Assembly (NCBI GenBank): GCA_949825045.1
Contig: OX463824.1
Coordinates: 31,900,001-31,964,000 of the forward strand
DNA from: Argyresthia goedartella
Lineage: Eukaryota > Arthropoda > Insecta > Lepidoptera > Argyresthiidae
Length of the DNA: 64,000 bases
Direction of reading: 5' to 3'
The notes beneath the pieces are model-generated. The model was not told where the DNA came from, made no database searches, and saw only the letters and a program-made list of their open reading frames with translations. A program made the position numbers and the translations under genes. Positions 12,231 to 23,574 of the stretch are shown one piece after another. Position 1 is the first letter of the stretch. Every line of letters starts with the position of its first letter.

Positions 12231-12530
12231 TTTCCAACACCGAATCCAGCATCAAAGCGAAAAAATAATGTCTGCAGCGGAATTTTCGCGAGTCAACCGA
12301 GCAACAAAAGGTTGTGTATTTTAAACAGTGCGCGGTGATATTCTCTGCACGTCGGTGAAGAGACGAGCGCCTTTTTCAGCGTTTTCACTGAGTTTTCAGG
12401 CCGAAGTGTCGAGATTTGCATCACAAAGTGATGCTAGCGATGCTTCGCTTATCTCCCTGCTCTTGAGCTGTTTGCAGTCTTCAGATGCTGCCGTAACTGG
12501 TAAGACGACGGGAGAATAAGGAAATAATAT

Positions 12531-12588
12531 TAAACTGACTGTAATGTTATCAGATGGGGGTCAATCTGATAACATTACAGTCAGTTTA
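12531..12588. repeat. Perfect 25-bp hairpin with 8-nt loop
   Basis: Arms 12531-12555 and 12564-12588 are exact inverse complements, starting TAAACTGACTGTAATG. The loop is GGGGGTCA. It may be a remnant of foldback DNA; no promoter or miRNA evidence is seen. Confidence 0.9.
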
Positions 12589-13000
12589 GAGTCAAAGGAG
12601 CTGAAATGGCTTGTATTTTGTGAATGTATTATGTCTCTCGACTCTGTCTGAGGTCAGGTCCCTAGTCTGAGCCACCTCCGGCCAACCTTGGTCTGGCCTT
12701 TCGACCTCTACGTTTTTAATCATTATTAAACCTGGGTATTTATAAGTTCAGCCATCACATAAAAATAATAATAATAAATGTAGCCCATAAATGACCCCAC
12801 CTAGAACCACGCTGGAACTTTTAACCGGAAACGAGTGAGATTGAGCGATACTGCGCCACGCTGGCTCAGTGCGGGTTAATGGAGAGGTGTCGGGCTTTGA
12901 GGGACAGTAAAAGCATGTTATAATAACTAAACTTAGCCTTACTTAGAGAGGTACCTCATAGGTTTGATTTATCTCTTTGACTTAAAAACAAAACTGTAAC

Positions 13001-13344
13001 TGAATAGTATTCGTGTTAGGTTGACATGTAAGAACAAAAGAAACGTAAATTTTCAACCCTGTCGGTCTGGTTTACTATCTGTCGATAGTTGATCATCTAC
13101 CGCATTAGTTTATTTTTTTGACTATCTTCCGGTGACATATGTAACACCACAACACCCTTCCTAGTTTAGGATCTGCCAATAAATCTTAAGATAATACTTT
13201 TGTGGTAGATAAATGCAGAATGGACCATTTTTGTTTTTGAAGTGAATACTTCTTTAACAGCGTTGGGCACTTTTTGGTAGGGGAAAATCTTATGGGTTCG
13301 CGTCAAAGACATGCCAAATTTTAATATGAAAAATTCTAAGTTTT
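13001..13344. repeat. Direct repeat copy 1 (M1 MITE half plus flank)
   Basis: Matches 14828-15173 almost throughout. It starts inside the MITE core (TGTTAGGTTGACATG), runs over the MITE end (GGTGACATATGTAACACC) and continues about 195 bp into non-MITE sequence such as GGGCACTTTTTGGTAGGGG. Confidence 0.85.
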
Positions 13345-14072
13345 GTCAACGTCTTTTTTTGAGTTGAGAGATACGATCTATCAATTTTGGAGCACAGCAA
13401 AACTGTAACGGGCGTCAAGGCGTGTAAACTGGCATAGGAGCCATGTTGTACTTGGGCATTTTATAGAACTGACACGCCATGAGTGTTTTACGGGCCTTTG
13501 AAATTTAAAGATCATTTTGCAACTGGCTGTGAGGCTAAAATAATACGCCCATTTACAATACCAATCCAAAATACATCAGGTTGTTTTAAAGTTAATGAAA
13601 CTACTCTATTAGAGCACAGACATAAGGTATAATGAAGATCAGTATACGTAACTCATGTAATTGAACAGGTTTTTTCGGATCAGTAACTTATGTCTACTCG
13701 TTACATAAGCAAACAAGCATCCTTGTAAAGTAAACTTTAGCGTTCACTTCGGAACACCGTAAAAGAATTTCTAAATAAGTTTCTAGAAAAGGTAGCGAGA
13801 TACCTTCCGCAGGTTAATAACTACTTTTGCGTTAATTGCAGGTAACTGATGAAAGATGAATACAAAAAATCCTCGAAAGCGGCCATTTGCTAAAGTGAAA
13901 CGTCTCTTAATTGGAAACGTCGATGTCAGTGTGGACACGTCTTATTGTTGAGAAGAAAAACTTTTACGGTTGTATTTTTAAGGGATATTTCAGCCTGAAG
14001 GTACACCATAAACGCGCACGTGTCTCTTTCGCCTTAAACGTTAATACCACAGATACACAACGTTGTGTTATA

Positions 14073-14976
14073 TATGTCACCGTAGATAGTCAAAACCGTT
14101 AGTTGATAAACTAATGTATTTTATCTACACACGTATCATAAACCCTCTTTACTGCGTTCAAAAACCGCACGTCACGATCAGCATTATGTTCAACTACTTG
14201 GTAAAAACTCGTTTCGTATCTGGAAAACTACACATAATGGTCATTATGTGTAGTTTTTCTACATATTATGACATTCAAATTTCGAACGCCGACGCCCACC
14301 CGCGTGCCGTCCCTAGTTTGTCTGTGAAGTTGGTACTGACATTCAAATTTCGAACGCCGACGCCCGTCTGCGTGAAGTTGGTACCAAAGAACTAGCTAAA
14401 CAATTGCAGAACCACAATGCCGGTCAAACATGCGGTTCCTGAACACATCAAAGAGAGCTTATGATATGTGTGTAGATAAACTAGTGTATGTAACTGTACA
14501 TAATTAGGCATTAAAACTCTCGAGTGATATTATCATGAAACTCGCCTTCGGCTCGTTTCATAAACCCACTCTCGAGTTTATGCAATTATGCAGCAGCCCT
14601 CAATTATGCAGCAGTCACATAAACTACTATTTTCTCGTAAGTTGGTCAACTATCGACAAATAGTAAACTGTAGCGTACTGCTTACAATATGACGCGTTAG
14701 TTGATCAATTAACGGTCAAAACCGTTAAATAGTAAACTGGTTTAAACTTGAACTGCAAACGAAATTCCAGGGCAAACACTGCGGTAGCTTAGGTGAAGAC
14801 TAGAGGGGGCGAGCGCAGCGAAGCCCCTGAATAGTCTTCGTGTTAGGTTGACATGTAAGAACTAAAGAAACGTAAATTTTCAACCCTGTCGGTTTGGTTT
14901 ACTATGTGTCGATAGTTGATCATCTACCGCGTTAGTTTATCAACTAATGGTTTTGACTATCTTCCGGTGACATATG
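14073..14976. mobile_element. MITE family M1, interrupted copy
   Basis: The left end 14073-14115 and the remainder 14635-14976 together match 9984-10378. An unrelated foldback element sits at 14123-14633. The core with GCGAGCGCAGCGAAGCCCC is at about 14808. Confidence 0.8.
14123..14633. mobile_element. Foldback element M4 nested in an M1 MITE
   Basis: It starts ATCTACACACGTATCATAA, and the inverse (TTATGATATGTGTGTAGAT) occurs at 14459-14478. It includes a perfect 16-bp hairpin at 14224-14257 and a second foldback around CTCGCCTTCGGCTCG. Two further copies lie in tandem at 53492-54445. Confidence 0.75.
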
Positions 14977-15173
14977 TAACACCACAACACCCTTCCTAGT
15001 TTAGGATCTGCCAATTAATCTAAAGATAAACTTTTGTGGTACATAAATGCAGAATTGACCGTTTTTGTTTTTGAATACTTCTTTAGCAGCGTTGGGCACT
15101 TTTTGGTAGGGGAAAATCTTATGGGTTCGCGTCACAGACATGCCAAATTATAATATGAAAAGTTCTAAGTTTT
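14828..15173. repeat. Direct repeat copy 2
   Basis: The partner of 13001-13344. It includes the right part of the M1 MITE and about 195 bp of flank. It differs by scattered substitutions and small indels. Confidence 0.85.
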
Positions 15174-15799
15174 CACTTCTATTGGCAGTCTCTATAAGTG
15201 TTTTCTTTTTTTTTTACCGCATCTTACGCCCATACCAGAATACATCACAGTTACTTTGTAACAGATACATCACAGTCGTACAAAAGCGAAAGTACCTACG
15301 CTATAATAGCCTATATATTTTTTATACTAATGATTGGAGTAAACTGCAAGCAAAAATATGTCTATTGCATGCGCACCGAGAGGTGAGAACGCTTTACCAA
15401 CCGCGCGACGTTCGTCTGCTTACATAATTAAGCTTACGCGCTAGGAATTCACAAAGATGACAAAGTGAAATAAAAGATCTAAAGTAATTAAATTATTTTT
15501 AGCAATTAAATCACATATGTTTTAATTGAATAAAATGTTCAATTGCTTTTTATCCTGACCGAAATTTTCTGTTATTAAATTTAAGGGTTAAAAATAGTCT
15601 GAATCTTGTAAATAATTGAAGTAGGTATTGATACGGAAAACAAGGGCAAAGTTGAGGAAAATCAATAGAATTTAACTAATTGTACCCTCTTCCGTACGCC
15701 ATGCGCTCGGGCAAGCGACCGGCAGCCCTGCGATATTACATGAGGTAAATAACTCGCCACCTTGAGCGAGTAACGAGGCCCTGCCCAATACTGCTCATA

Positions 15800-16030
15800 T
15801 CATGCCCGGCAATCTATGAAGAAAAGTGCGCGCTCGGCCGCACACTGCAGCCACATTCTGTTCGGCGTACGCACACGCCGCCACACGCACAGATTGCTGA
15901 GATTTGGGGTGTATTGCGGGTGCGCAGGACAGGGTCCGACTTCGTACGTCCGGCTTGTGATTGTGACTTGCGTCGCACACATCGCTCGACGACTGCGACG
16001 TCACGCGGCGCACGATGTTACGGATAGTTA
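15800..16030. other. GC-rich island, function unknown
   Basis: About 230 bp of CpG-rich sequence in an AT-rich background. Short open frames exist on both strands but none shows a recognisable domain or codon bias. It could be a regulatory island, a decayed exon or part of a transposon. Confidence 0.35.
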
Positions 16031-16634
16031 GGAAAGTAATCTTTAGGTTTATAAGGGAGATTGCTACAACATATAATTTCTATCATTTCACTAACATTAT
16101 TCCTTTATTACTTATTGCCATTAGGTATATTTTATTAGGTACCTACTTTATCTTAGTAACGAACAATGCACGGACGGGCCTAGTGCTAAGTAGCGACAAC
16201 CCTAGCCGTTCGAGCAAGAGTAGGTAATTTCATTCAAACTGGGCCCTTGTTTACGTATTTATATATTTTTACTTTGACTACACCAGCTCAACACAATGGT
16301 CTTATCCAGCCTATTCCATAAACCAGTCCCGTCACAAATCGAGGGTTAATATTCTCTCGGAGCGGCCCGGAGGCGTCTGGCGGTCTAACGAGCCTCTTCC
16401 GTCAGGAAACGATGCTCTATGGAGATGGCGATTGTTTGAACCGGTGAGTGTTTACGGATTTTTTGAGGGTAAAGTTAGGAATATGTCCTACAAGCATACA
16501 TCAATACATTTCCACAATATTTTTTAAATATGAGTGGCAAACAGTTGCGCCCACTTTAAAAACAAGAGTGTCGAAAAAAGAACTTGTCTGCGTGTTAATA
16601 ATTGATATAAATATATAAGTGGAATATTTGTTTA

Positions 16635-17305
16635 GGGACGTCATATGTATGTCGTAGTTGGTTGGTTAAATCAGACAATTATAACTCTCTAGACCGTTAA
16701 TTAAATAACGATGTTTAACCAAGTCACTAAAATTCCATCAGAAAAGTGAGTGAACGAAACGTTTAACGAGTTGTCTAAACGTTCCTTGGCAACAAGACAT
16801 ATACAATATAAATATTTTTTTATGTGTACTTAATTATATTACTTTATTTCGTACACTTTAAGTACTTTTTGTTGTTCTTACATGTTCAACCTAACACGAA
16901 GGATAAAGGGGGCTTCGCTTTGCTCACCCCCTTTACCCTTCACCTAAGCTGCCGCAATGTTTTGCCCTGATATAAGCTTCAATGCAGCTCTGTGAGCTGT
17001 ACAAATCAGCTGTTGTAGCTGGCTTTGCTCACCCCCTTTACCCTTCACCTAAGCTGCCGCAATGTTTTGCCCTGATATAAGCTTGCAGCAATGCAGCTCT
17101 GTGAGCTGTACAAATCAGCTGTAACGCCATCTTGTTTTCCAATACGCCGGCTTTCGGAAAGACTGATTGTGAAACGTTTTCGACGATGCTTTACTTAAAT
17201 CTAAATGCTAGTGACTTGGTTAAACGTCGGTATTTAATTAACGGTCTAGAGAGTTAGTTCAGTGTCTGATTTAACCAACTAACTGCAACATATATATGAC
17301 GTTCC
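16635..17305. mobile_element. MITE family M2 with long TIRs and an internal duplication
   Basis: Inverted ends of about 95 bp: GGACGTCATATGTATG then TTGGTTGGTTAAATCAGAC and CTCTCTAGACCGTTAATT on the left, with the inverse at 17200-17305. The core (16869-17122) contains the reverse form of the shared core, and about 105 bp of it is duplicated in tandem (16917-17021 and 17022-17122). Confidence 0.8.
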
Positions 17306-17689
17306 GCATACAAACAAGCCAATGCCCGCAACTTCATCTGTATGTTCTTAGGATTTATCATTTACTGATATGACGTTACCCTCATTCTGGTGCAGTCGTA
17401 CAAAAAGTATCCTTTATTTTAACCTAGCTCAAAAACTATATCTGTGCTTAATTTTCATCAAATCCGTTCAGCCGTTTTAGCGTGATCGAGGCACAAACAC
17501 ACACACTCCAAACATCGCTACTTCCACATATAATATAAGTTGGATTTCTTAACCAGTTTGTGGCGTCATTTGTCAAGTTGATGAATTCGTCGGGATCTCC
17601 AGTCCCAAAGGTAAATTTAACAGCCCATAAGTTAATAATGTACCAATAGATAAATCATTATAATTATACAAAATATTAGAGTTCCGTGG

Positions 17690-17757
17690 TATAGTAGTTT
17701 CCTGCTCGCTTCTCTCGCAGGTGATGCGGGTTCAAATCCGGTGCTGATCATATACCA
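17690..17757 (+). repeat. tRNA-like sequence (SINE head or tRNA relic)
   Basis: GTGGTATAGTAG resembles an A box and GCGGGTTCAAATCCGGTGC a B box and T arm. The stem pairing is incomplete. Most like a glycine-type tRNA by layout, but not a convincing working gene. Confidence 0.45.
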
Positions 17758-18267
17758 ATGAGATACTTTTACTTAAGATAAATTGCTTGTCTTATTTATT
17801 ACTTGTTCTAACGATGATGGAAAACCTCGCCGGTAAATCTGCGGCTCCGCTCTATAGCTGCGGCGATGGGCTAACGACATGTAACTTAAAATAGGGTATT
17901 ATATAACTGACCAAACGTAACTAAATAGACACCTATCATTATTAAGTCTCGTACAGAACCCATCATGACCTCACTGTGGCTTGGAGGAAAGAAGCCAGCA
18001 CTTCTTGGGAGAATGCGTAATGAATACATTATGCATTCTCCTACATACAACATAAGATGGCGAATACTAGGGATGGATAATATTAAAGCAGTTAATTTGT
18101 TAAACTTAAAGTTCAGCGACACCCTAGAACTAATTAAACGAACAAGAAGATTTGGGGAGGGACTTCTGTTGAACCAACAGTAACCGGTGCCCAAACACCA
18201 GGAATTGGGTGAAATAGTCACGATAGAAGACCGATCACCTGTCTGTGGTTCAGCGGGCGTCCCACCT

Positions 18268-18292
18268 CATCATCATCATCATCATCATCAAC
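18268..18292. repeat. (CAT)n microsatellite
   Basis: Eight or so CAT units in a row; no coding frame is supported. Confidence 0.9.
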
Positions 18293-18379
18293 TGACCAAA
18301 CGTGGGCAGAATTGTGCCTCTGCCACCCCGTATGGGAAAAGATGTGACGTTATTGTTGTGTTGACGATCTCTGTGGTTT

Positions 18380-18545
18380 TGCAGGTCGAGGCTCTGTTTC
18401 CCAAGCGATAGGGCCCGGTTTCGAATTCCTGCTGGGGAGGAAGGAAAAAAATCCCCAGATTCTGGATGTTTATATATGTGATGTAGCTGTTTCTGGTTCC
18501 TACGACACAGCGTATCCCAATGTATGTGCCTGTAGGTAAATGTCA
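18380..18545 (+). repeat. SINE family 1, diverged copy
   Basis: A degenerate B box region (GGTTTCGAATTCCTGCTGGGG) is followed by GATTCTGGATGTTTATATATG, TTTCTGGTTCCTACGACACAG and AATGTATGTGCCTG, in the order seen at 4715. Confidence 0.6.
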
Positions 18546-18881
18546 TTTATGTACAAAAGCGTGAAAGTAGTTATTTAAAAAGATTTTTTCAACGTTTCCG
18601 TTTTAATTTGATAATTTCATTAAAACATAGATGTATCTTATGTAACACTATAGTACATAAAATGTCAGTCGAATCCTTGGCTTAAATAGCACTTTTTAAG
18701 GAAACATCTTAAGTTTATTTTAACAATCAAGTGTAACAGAGATTTATTGATAACAATTATCTAGATACTTAAATGTGTACTTAAAACGAATTTGAGTATT
18801 TAACATATTTTATACATTTAGATATTTTAAATTGAGTGCGTGGGAACCCTTTTAATTTGTTAATAAATTTGGAATGATTAC

Positions 18882-18979
18882 GTCTTCACAAAATAAAAGG
18901 CCCGGTGGCCCAAACTAAATTCAACCTTATTACGTCAGTGACACGGACGCTGTCACCGGGCCTTTTGTTTTGTGAAGAC
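18882..18979. repeat. Foldback with 26-bp arms
   Basis: Arms 18882-18907 and 18954-18979 pair over 26 bp with one mismatch (GTCTTCACAAAATAAAAGGC and its inverse). The spacer is 46 bp. Probably a tiny MITE made of little more than its TIRs. Confidence 0.85.
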
Positions 18980-19494
18980 TAGTAAAAATATGAAGTTAAT
19001 TTTATACAATAAATAATCATAATCACGTTCAAAATAACACTCATATTTACATGGGGTTCTGGACAAGTTTGAAAAACTTTAACTTTTATATTATCGAATG
19101 CATGCAACCGGTTACATAATATATAAAACTATACAAGTCAAAACTCGCGGAATACTTTTAATATAAACTAAATGATTGTAGTGAATTTCAATGCTTATGT
19201 TATCAAGTTTAAATAAGAATAGATGATTTATTTTTACATCAAATAATTAGTCACTCGTTCTATGGAAACCTTTTTTTTTCTCTAGCTAAAATATGAGTCA
19301 TATCTATATTTATATGCACATGGTACAAAATGTAATTAAAGTGTTTCATGTATTTTACCACTAGCTAGTAACAATATAATTATTACGTAGGTCGGTAGTA
19401 TTTCACACAACTTATCTGTAAAATTTTATTATAGTTTAAACCTACAAAGAACTAAAGTATTACGAATAGTAAAATTTCATACTTATGTTTGTAT

Positions 19495-19822
19495 ATGTCA
19501 CCGGAAGATAGTCAAAACCGTTAGTTAATAAACTAACGCGGTAGTCGATCAACTATCGACAGATACTAAACCAGGCCGACAGGGTTCAGACTTTACGTTT
19601 CTTTTATTCTTACATGTCGACCTAATACGAAGACTTTTCGGGGGCTTCGCTGCGTTCGCCTCCTCTAGTCTTTACCTAAGCTACCGCAGTGTTTGCCCTG
19701 GTATTTCGTTTGCAATTCAAGTTTAAACCAGTTTACTATTTAACGGTTTTAACCGTTAGTTGATCAAATTACCAGAAAAAAACCTTGGTTGATCAACTAA
19801 CGGTTTTGACTATCTTACGGTG

Positions 19823-19826
<4 letters not shown>
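19495..19826. mobile_element. MITE family M1, reverse copy
   Basis: Starts GTCACCGGAAGATAGTC and ends GACTATCTTACGGTGAC. The core is present in reverse (TTCTTACATGTCGACC, GGGGGCTTCGCTGCG). A run of TA dinucleotides (19830-19860) abuts the right end. Confidence 0.8.
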
Positions 19827-19860
<34 letters not shown>

Positions 19861-19862
<2 letters not shown>

Positions 19863-21654
19863 CTATTGGTAATACTCTGTGCTTGCATTTCACACATCAA
19901 AGGTATTCCAATGCCTTCTATTTACAAATATGGTGATTTGTTGCATTCCCTACCTGTATAGGAGTGTCTTAAAATGAAATGGTATTAGTTGAGTACCCAC
20001 AAAGTCCAAGTCTAAGTTAAAATGCCTTTATTACTGTTTACCACCAGCCTATTGATATAACAATATAGTCTGTGAAATTCTGAGTTAAATGTAACTAAGC
20101 TAACTAGGTAAATATCAGCTTAAAAATTGATAGTTTCTCATCGTGTTATTTTTTTTTAAAAAGCCTGTGTTTTTAATTAGTTGCACCTTTGAAATTTGTC
20201 TCATTGTCGTATTTTTAAATGAAAGAAGACAGTGGAGGAAGAGGGCATAAAAACAATTGAGGTATGTTGTGAATCAACAAAATATTTAGTAGAACATTAT
20301 AACGATGGAATAACAGTAATGAATATCTTTTACGTATTTTTATAGATCAATGCAATACTTTCTGAATAGACATTTGAGCGCTTTGTTTAATACACAATAT
20401 CGTTTTCAATTTGAATACAAATTGACGTGTTCGTAACGTTCTGCCACTGAACTGATGTACATAAGTAAAAAAAAATATAGCTTTGTTTAATGATGTTCTA
20501 TGTTCATTAGTTTCACAGGGCAAAGGGAAAATGTGGGTACATAAATAGGTATTTATTGACTTTAAGCACCGATCTAGGCCCAAAATAGGTGGTCTTAACT
20601 GAGTCTAAGTGTATTTATCTTCAAGTTTAAGATATCATTAGGGGGTGTTCATTGAACTAATTTACATTACCGAGTGGACAATTCGTTTCAGTGGGTTAGA
20701 TTTCGTGGATGGAATGTAGCAAGGCGAAGAAATTGGAGACGTTTTTTCTATATTTATTTGAAATCATAAATATTCAATTTAGTTCTGTCACACCAATGAA
20801 TCCACTAGCATAAATTAATTGAGCCTAAGTGTATTTTCGGTACATTCTTCGTTGATATCGTTGCAATGGTGGAAGTAAATATAAAACAGGTTAAATTATC
20901 ATTAGATGAACACTTTTGGAGAATAACCCATTTATATGAGCCACTTTTCTAAAAAAAAAAACCTGTCTTAAGTAACTTGTAAGCTGATCGGGACAAGTAC
21001 CAATGTTGTGAGCATAGGTAAAGTTGTCAATAATGACAGTTACAATCATTCATCTGTTTTTTATTGATGATGGTTTCATTCAACAACTTATTAAAAGTGA
21101 GCTGCTTTAAGGACGATAATGTAGTATTATTGTGCTTATATGCAGCTCTCCTTAACCCTTCGACTGGTGGTGACTACTTCCGGTCTGAACTTAGCCGCAC
21201 AGATGTCGGAGCCCCGCGCTGTAACTCCGCGACTCACGAGAGACACTCTCTGACTTGACTGCGGGGAAAGAAATAATGTTACTGTATTGGTATAGTGTCT
21301 CACATCAAAACATGTATTAATTAATTGAAATTGATCACCTGCTCTATAATTGATGCAAAATTCAGCTTAGAGAAGCATTTTGTTGGGAATGCCAACGTTG
21401 GTGATCTTAAATAATGAATGAATTATAGAGATTACGGCGATTGGAAATTTTAGGTTTATATTGGATGCCCATCAGTCGATGTGGGATGAGAGAGATGATG
21501 ATGAGGCAACTCACATTGCTAGTAGGTAAATTGTAGTCCAAGTTCCCCGGATGTTCGGTGTAGAAGTTCAAGGGTTTTGTATCTTCGTAGGCCGACTTTC
21601 GTAGCTGAAGGTAGTCGACACCCGGCGATATTTTATCTATACAAAAGAGATCAA
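19861..21654. other. Unassigned AT-rich DNA
   Basis: No feature is supported. A GC-rich stretch at 21160-21250 may be a repeat fragment. Confidence 0.4.
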
Positions 21655-21940
21655 TTTTAATAAATATTGGAGGATAACCTTACACAAATCAAACTGGGCC
21701 CAAATTTAGCTCAATAAGGGTATTATGGGTACTAAACGACGATATATTTAATAGAGATATGAATACTTATGTATTTACAGTCTTGGATGTTTTCTATGTA
21801 AATACATAGAAAACATCCAAGACTAAGAAACAAATATTCATGCTCATCAGACAAATATTTGCCCTTACCGGGATTCGAACCCAAGACCGTCAGTTTCGTA
21901 GGCAGCGTCACCAGCCGCTAGGCTAAACCGGTCTCAATAG
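21655..21940 (-). mobile_element. SINE family 2 copy with internal perfect hairpin
   Basis: On the minus strand the head reads GACCGGTTTAGCCTAGCGG with B box GGGTTCGAATCCCGG. The body includes TGATGAGCATGAATATTTG and ends near CTCCAATATTTATT. Other copies are at 29566-29812 (+) and 59880-60122 (-). A 22-bp perfect inverted repeat (21779-21800/21803-21824) with a 2-nt loop lies inside. Confidence 0.8.
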
Positions 21941-22177
21941 TAAATCGTAATATGTGTAGCTTAGCACTGTTAGTATATGTATTTACTAGAGTACAAGATG
22001 CTGATTGTTTTAAATCCGTGGTTGCAAATATAGCACTAAGGTTTCTCGAGCTTTTTTCAAACTCATGATTGCTATCAGTCCCCAAAATATTAGCTGGTTA
22101 CATGTAATCCTGTATTAACGATTGAGAGCCAAGAGCATTTTGGTAATTTAATTTGGCTAGTATTTAATCGCACAGAA

Positions 22178-22412
22178 AATATACTGATTTTCACAGCAAA
22201 AAAGGATCAGCAAAAATACTTTTTATATTATAAGTATTTTCGTTGTTCTTACATGTTCACCCTAATGCGAAGGATAAAGGGAGCTTCGCTTTGCTCACCC
22301 CCTTTACCCTTCACCTAAGCTACCGTAGTATTTTGCCTGATATTTGCTGTGAAAATCAGTATATTTGCAGTGCAAATCAGCATTATTGATGTGCAGTTTA
22401 ATATTTCCTATT
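22178..22412. mobile_element. MITE family M3
   Basis: Ends carry ATACTGATTTTCACAGC and its inverse GCTGTGAAAATCAGTAT; the outer end has GATGTGCAGTTTAATATTTC. The core (TTCTTACATGTTCACCC, CTTCGCTTTGCTCACC) is the reverse form of the core in M1 and M2. The same element lies inverted at 30687-30927. Confidence 0.75.
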
Positions 22413-22499
22413 TTAATTTCATTTAATTTAAACTTTATTACACATAGGTAAATACACACGTAACATTCAAAGAAAACACATGTATAAAAAAGGTATAGA

Positions 22500-22850
22500 A
22501 TCACTTCGTCCGTTGTCCGCATGTCCGTCCGTCTGACAAGAGCCTTTTGCGAACGCATGGAGAGGAGGTATATAGTTATGCGACGTATAGTTCAGTCGGC
22601 AGGTACTTTTGACATGTCCAGGTCGTACCCAATTGAACGGAGTTTTGGGGATATCATTTGATAATGATGTGGGGTGTGGAATTTCAGTTTGTGACCTCGA
22701 AAAGCCTGTGTTTAAATGTGGGGGTGAAAATCCCGAAATATTCAATCTTATTTTGGGATTTTGTTTGGATCTTAAAAACAATGGATTTTCAAGAAAAGCA
22801 TCCCCAGACAAAGTTGTAGACGAAAAAATTGCCTTTAGTCTTCATTGATA
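22500..22850. repeat. Unclassified dispersed-repeat-like segment
   Basis: Open on both strands over 80-110 codons but with no domain. CCGTCCGTCTGACAAG and the overlapping frames make it look like a non-coding repeat. I do not call a gene here. Confidence 0.35.
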
Positions 22851-23084
22851 AAAAATATTTTCCTACCTAATACTTGTCGAGAAACAGTAGTTGAAAGATT
22901 TGTCTTTGATTAGTTGAAAGAACAAAATTTGTCAAAATATGAAGCGGAGTCGCTCTGTACGTCCTGAGTGTTGCACGTACTACGTCGCCTCGTGGGATTC
23001 TGGCATGAGCTGGGCTAGATAGCCGGTCCTACTTTTTCCAAAGGTCCAAATAAGACTAGTTGTGGAAACAGAGCTCGCCAAAGA

Positions 23085-23545
23085 AGGAACTGAATGGGTT
23101 CAGCAAAGAACTTAAATGGAAATAACACACGATAATTTATGCACAAAGGCGAGCTTATCTCTAAAAAGAGATTTCTTCCTAGGCAGGACAGGAAATTAGC
23201 TGAAGAGGACACAAATAGTTCGACAATCGGATTACCCTCAACGAGACCTAACCTAAACTAGTGTTTGTAAGCAGCAGAGTCATGCCGAGGTGTTGAAAAA
23301 AGAGTAAACGAAGGATAGCTTCTCTGATACAGGGGCCAAACACGACAGGGGAGATAGCAAAGAAAGTATTGAGACCGTTGAGGTCGACATTACCAGCAAA
23401 GAAGTCCTGGTACTTGTTTACTAACTTCTTCTTCTTCTGAGTCTTCAGGAATTTCCAAACCTGTACTGAAGAATAGCTCTCAATATACTCATAGATATGA
23501 CGGCGTCTTGTATCACAACACAGGCGAGTGCAACAATACGGTATT
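23085..23545 (-). mobile_element. Internally deleted copy of the 40.5-45.2 kb LINE family
   Basis: 23085-23215 matches the 3' UTR (GCGAGCTTATCTCTAAAAAG) and 23250-23305 the end of ORF2. 23305-23545 jumps to a middle segment (residues such as RRHIYEYIESY and NVDLNGLNTFFAISPVV). About 1.45 kb of ORF2, including the RT core, is missing between them. Confidence 0.8.
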
Positions 23546-23574
23546 TGACAATGTACGTAGGCGGTCCCAAAAGT

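Larger units (their letters stand above)
10379..12530. other. Unassigned apart from a LINE end and a SINE scrap
   Basis: 10379-11212 and 11711-12124 show no domain-bearing frame. The open frame at 12328-12519 is GC-richer but unrecognised. Confidence 0.4.
12589..16634. other. Unassigned DNA between repeats
   Basis: 12589-13000, 13345-14072, 15174-15799 and 16031-16634 have no supported feature. Short frames such as 15140-15427 lack any domain. Confidence 0.4.
17306..19494. other. Unassigned DNA between repeats
   Basis: 17306-17689, 17758-18267, 18546-18881 and 18980-19494. An open frame at 17965-18183 (RRILG and LELIKRTRRFGE type residues) has no recognised homologue. Confidence 0.4.

Noticed and set aside
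17886..18221. 111-codon minus frame and 72-codon plus frame
   Set aside because: Neither shows a known domain, splice context or repeat copy in the window.
22467..22848. Protein gene on either strand
   Set aside because: Open on both strands with no domain and repeat-like words; more likely a non-coding dispersed repeat.
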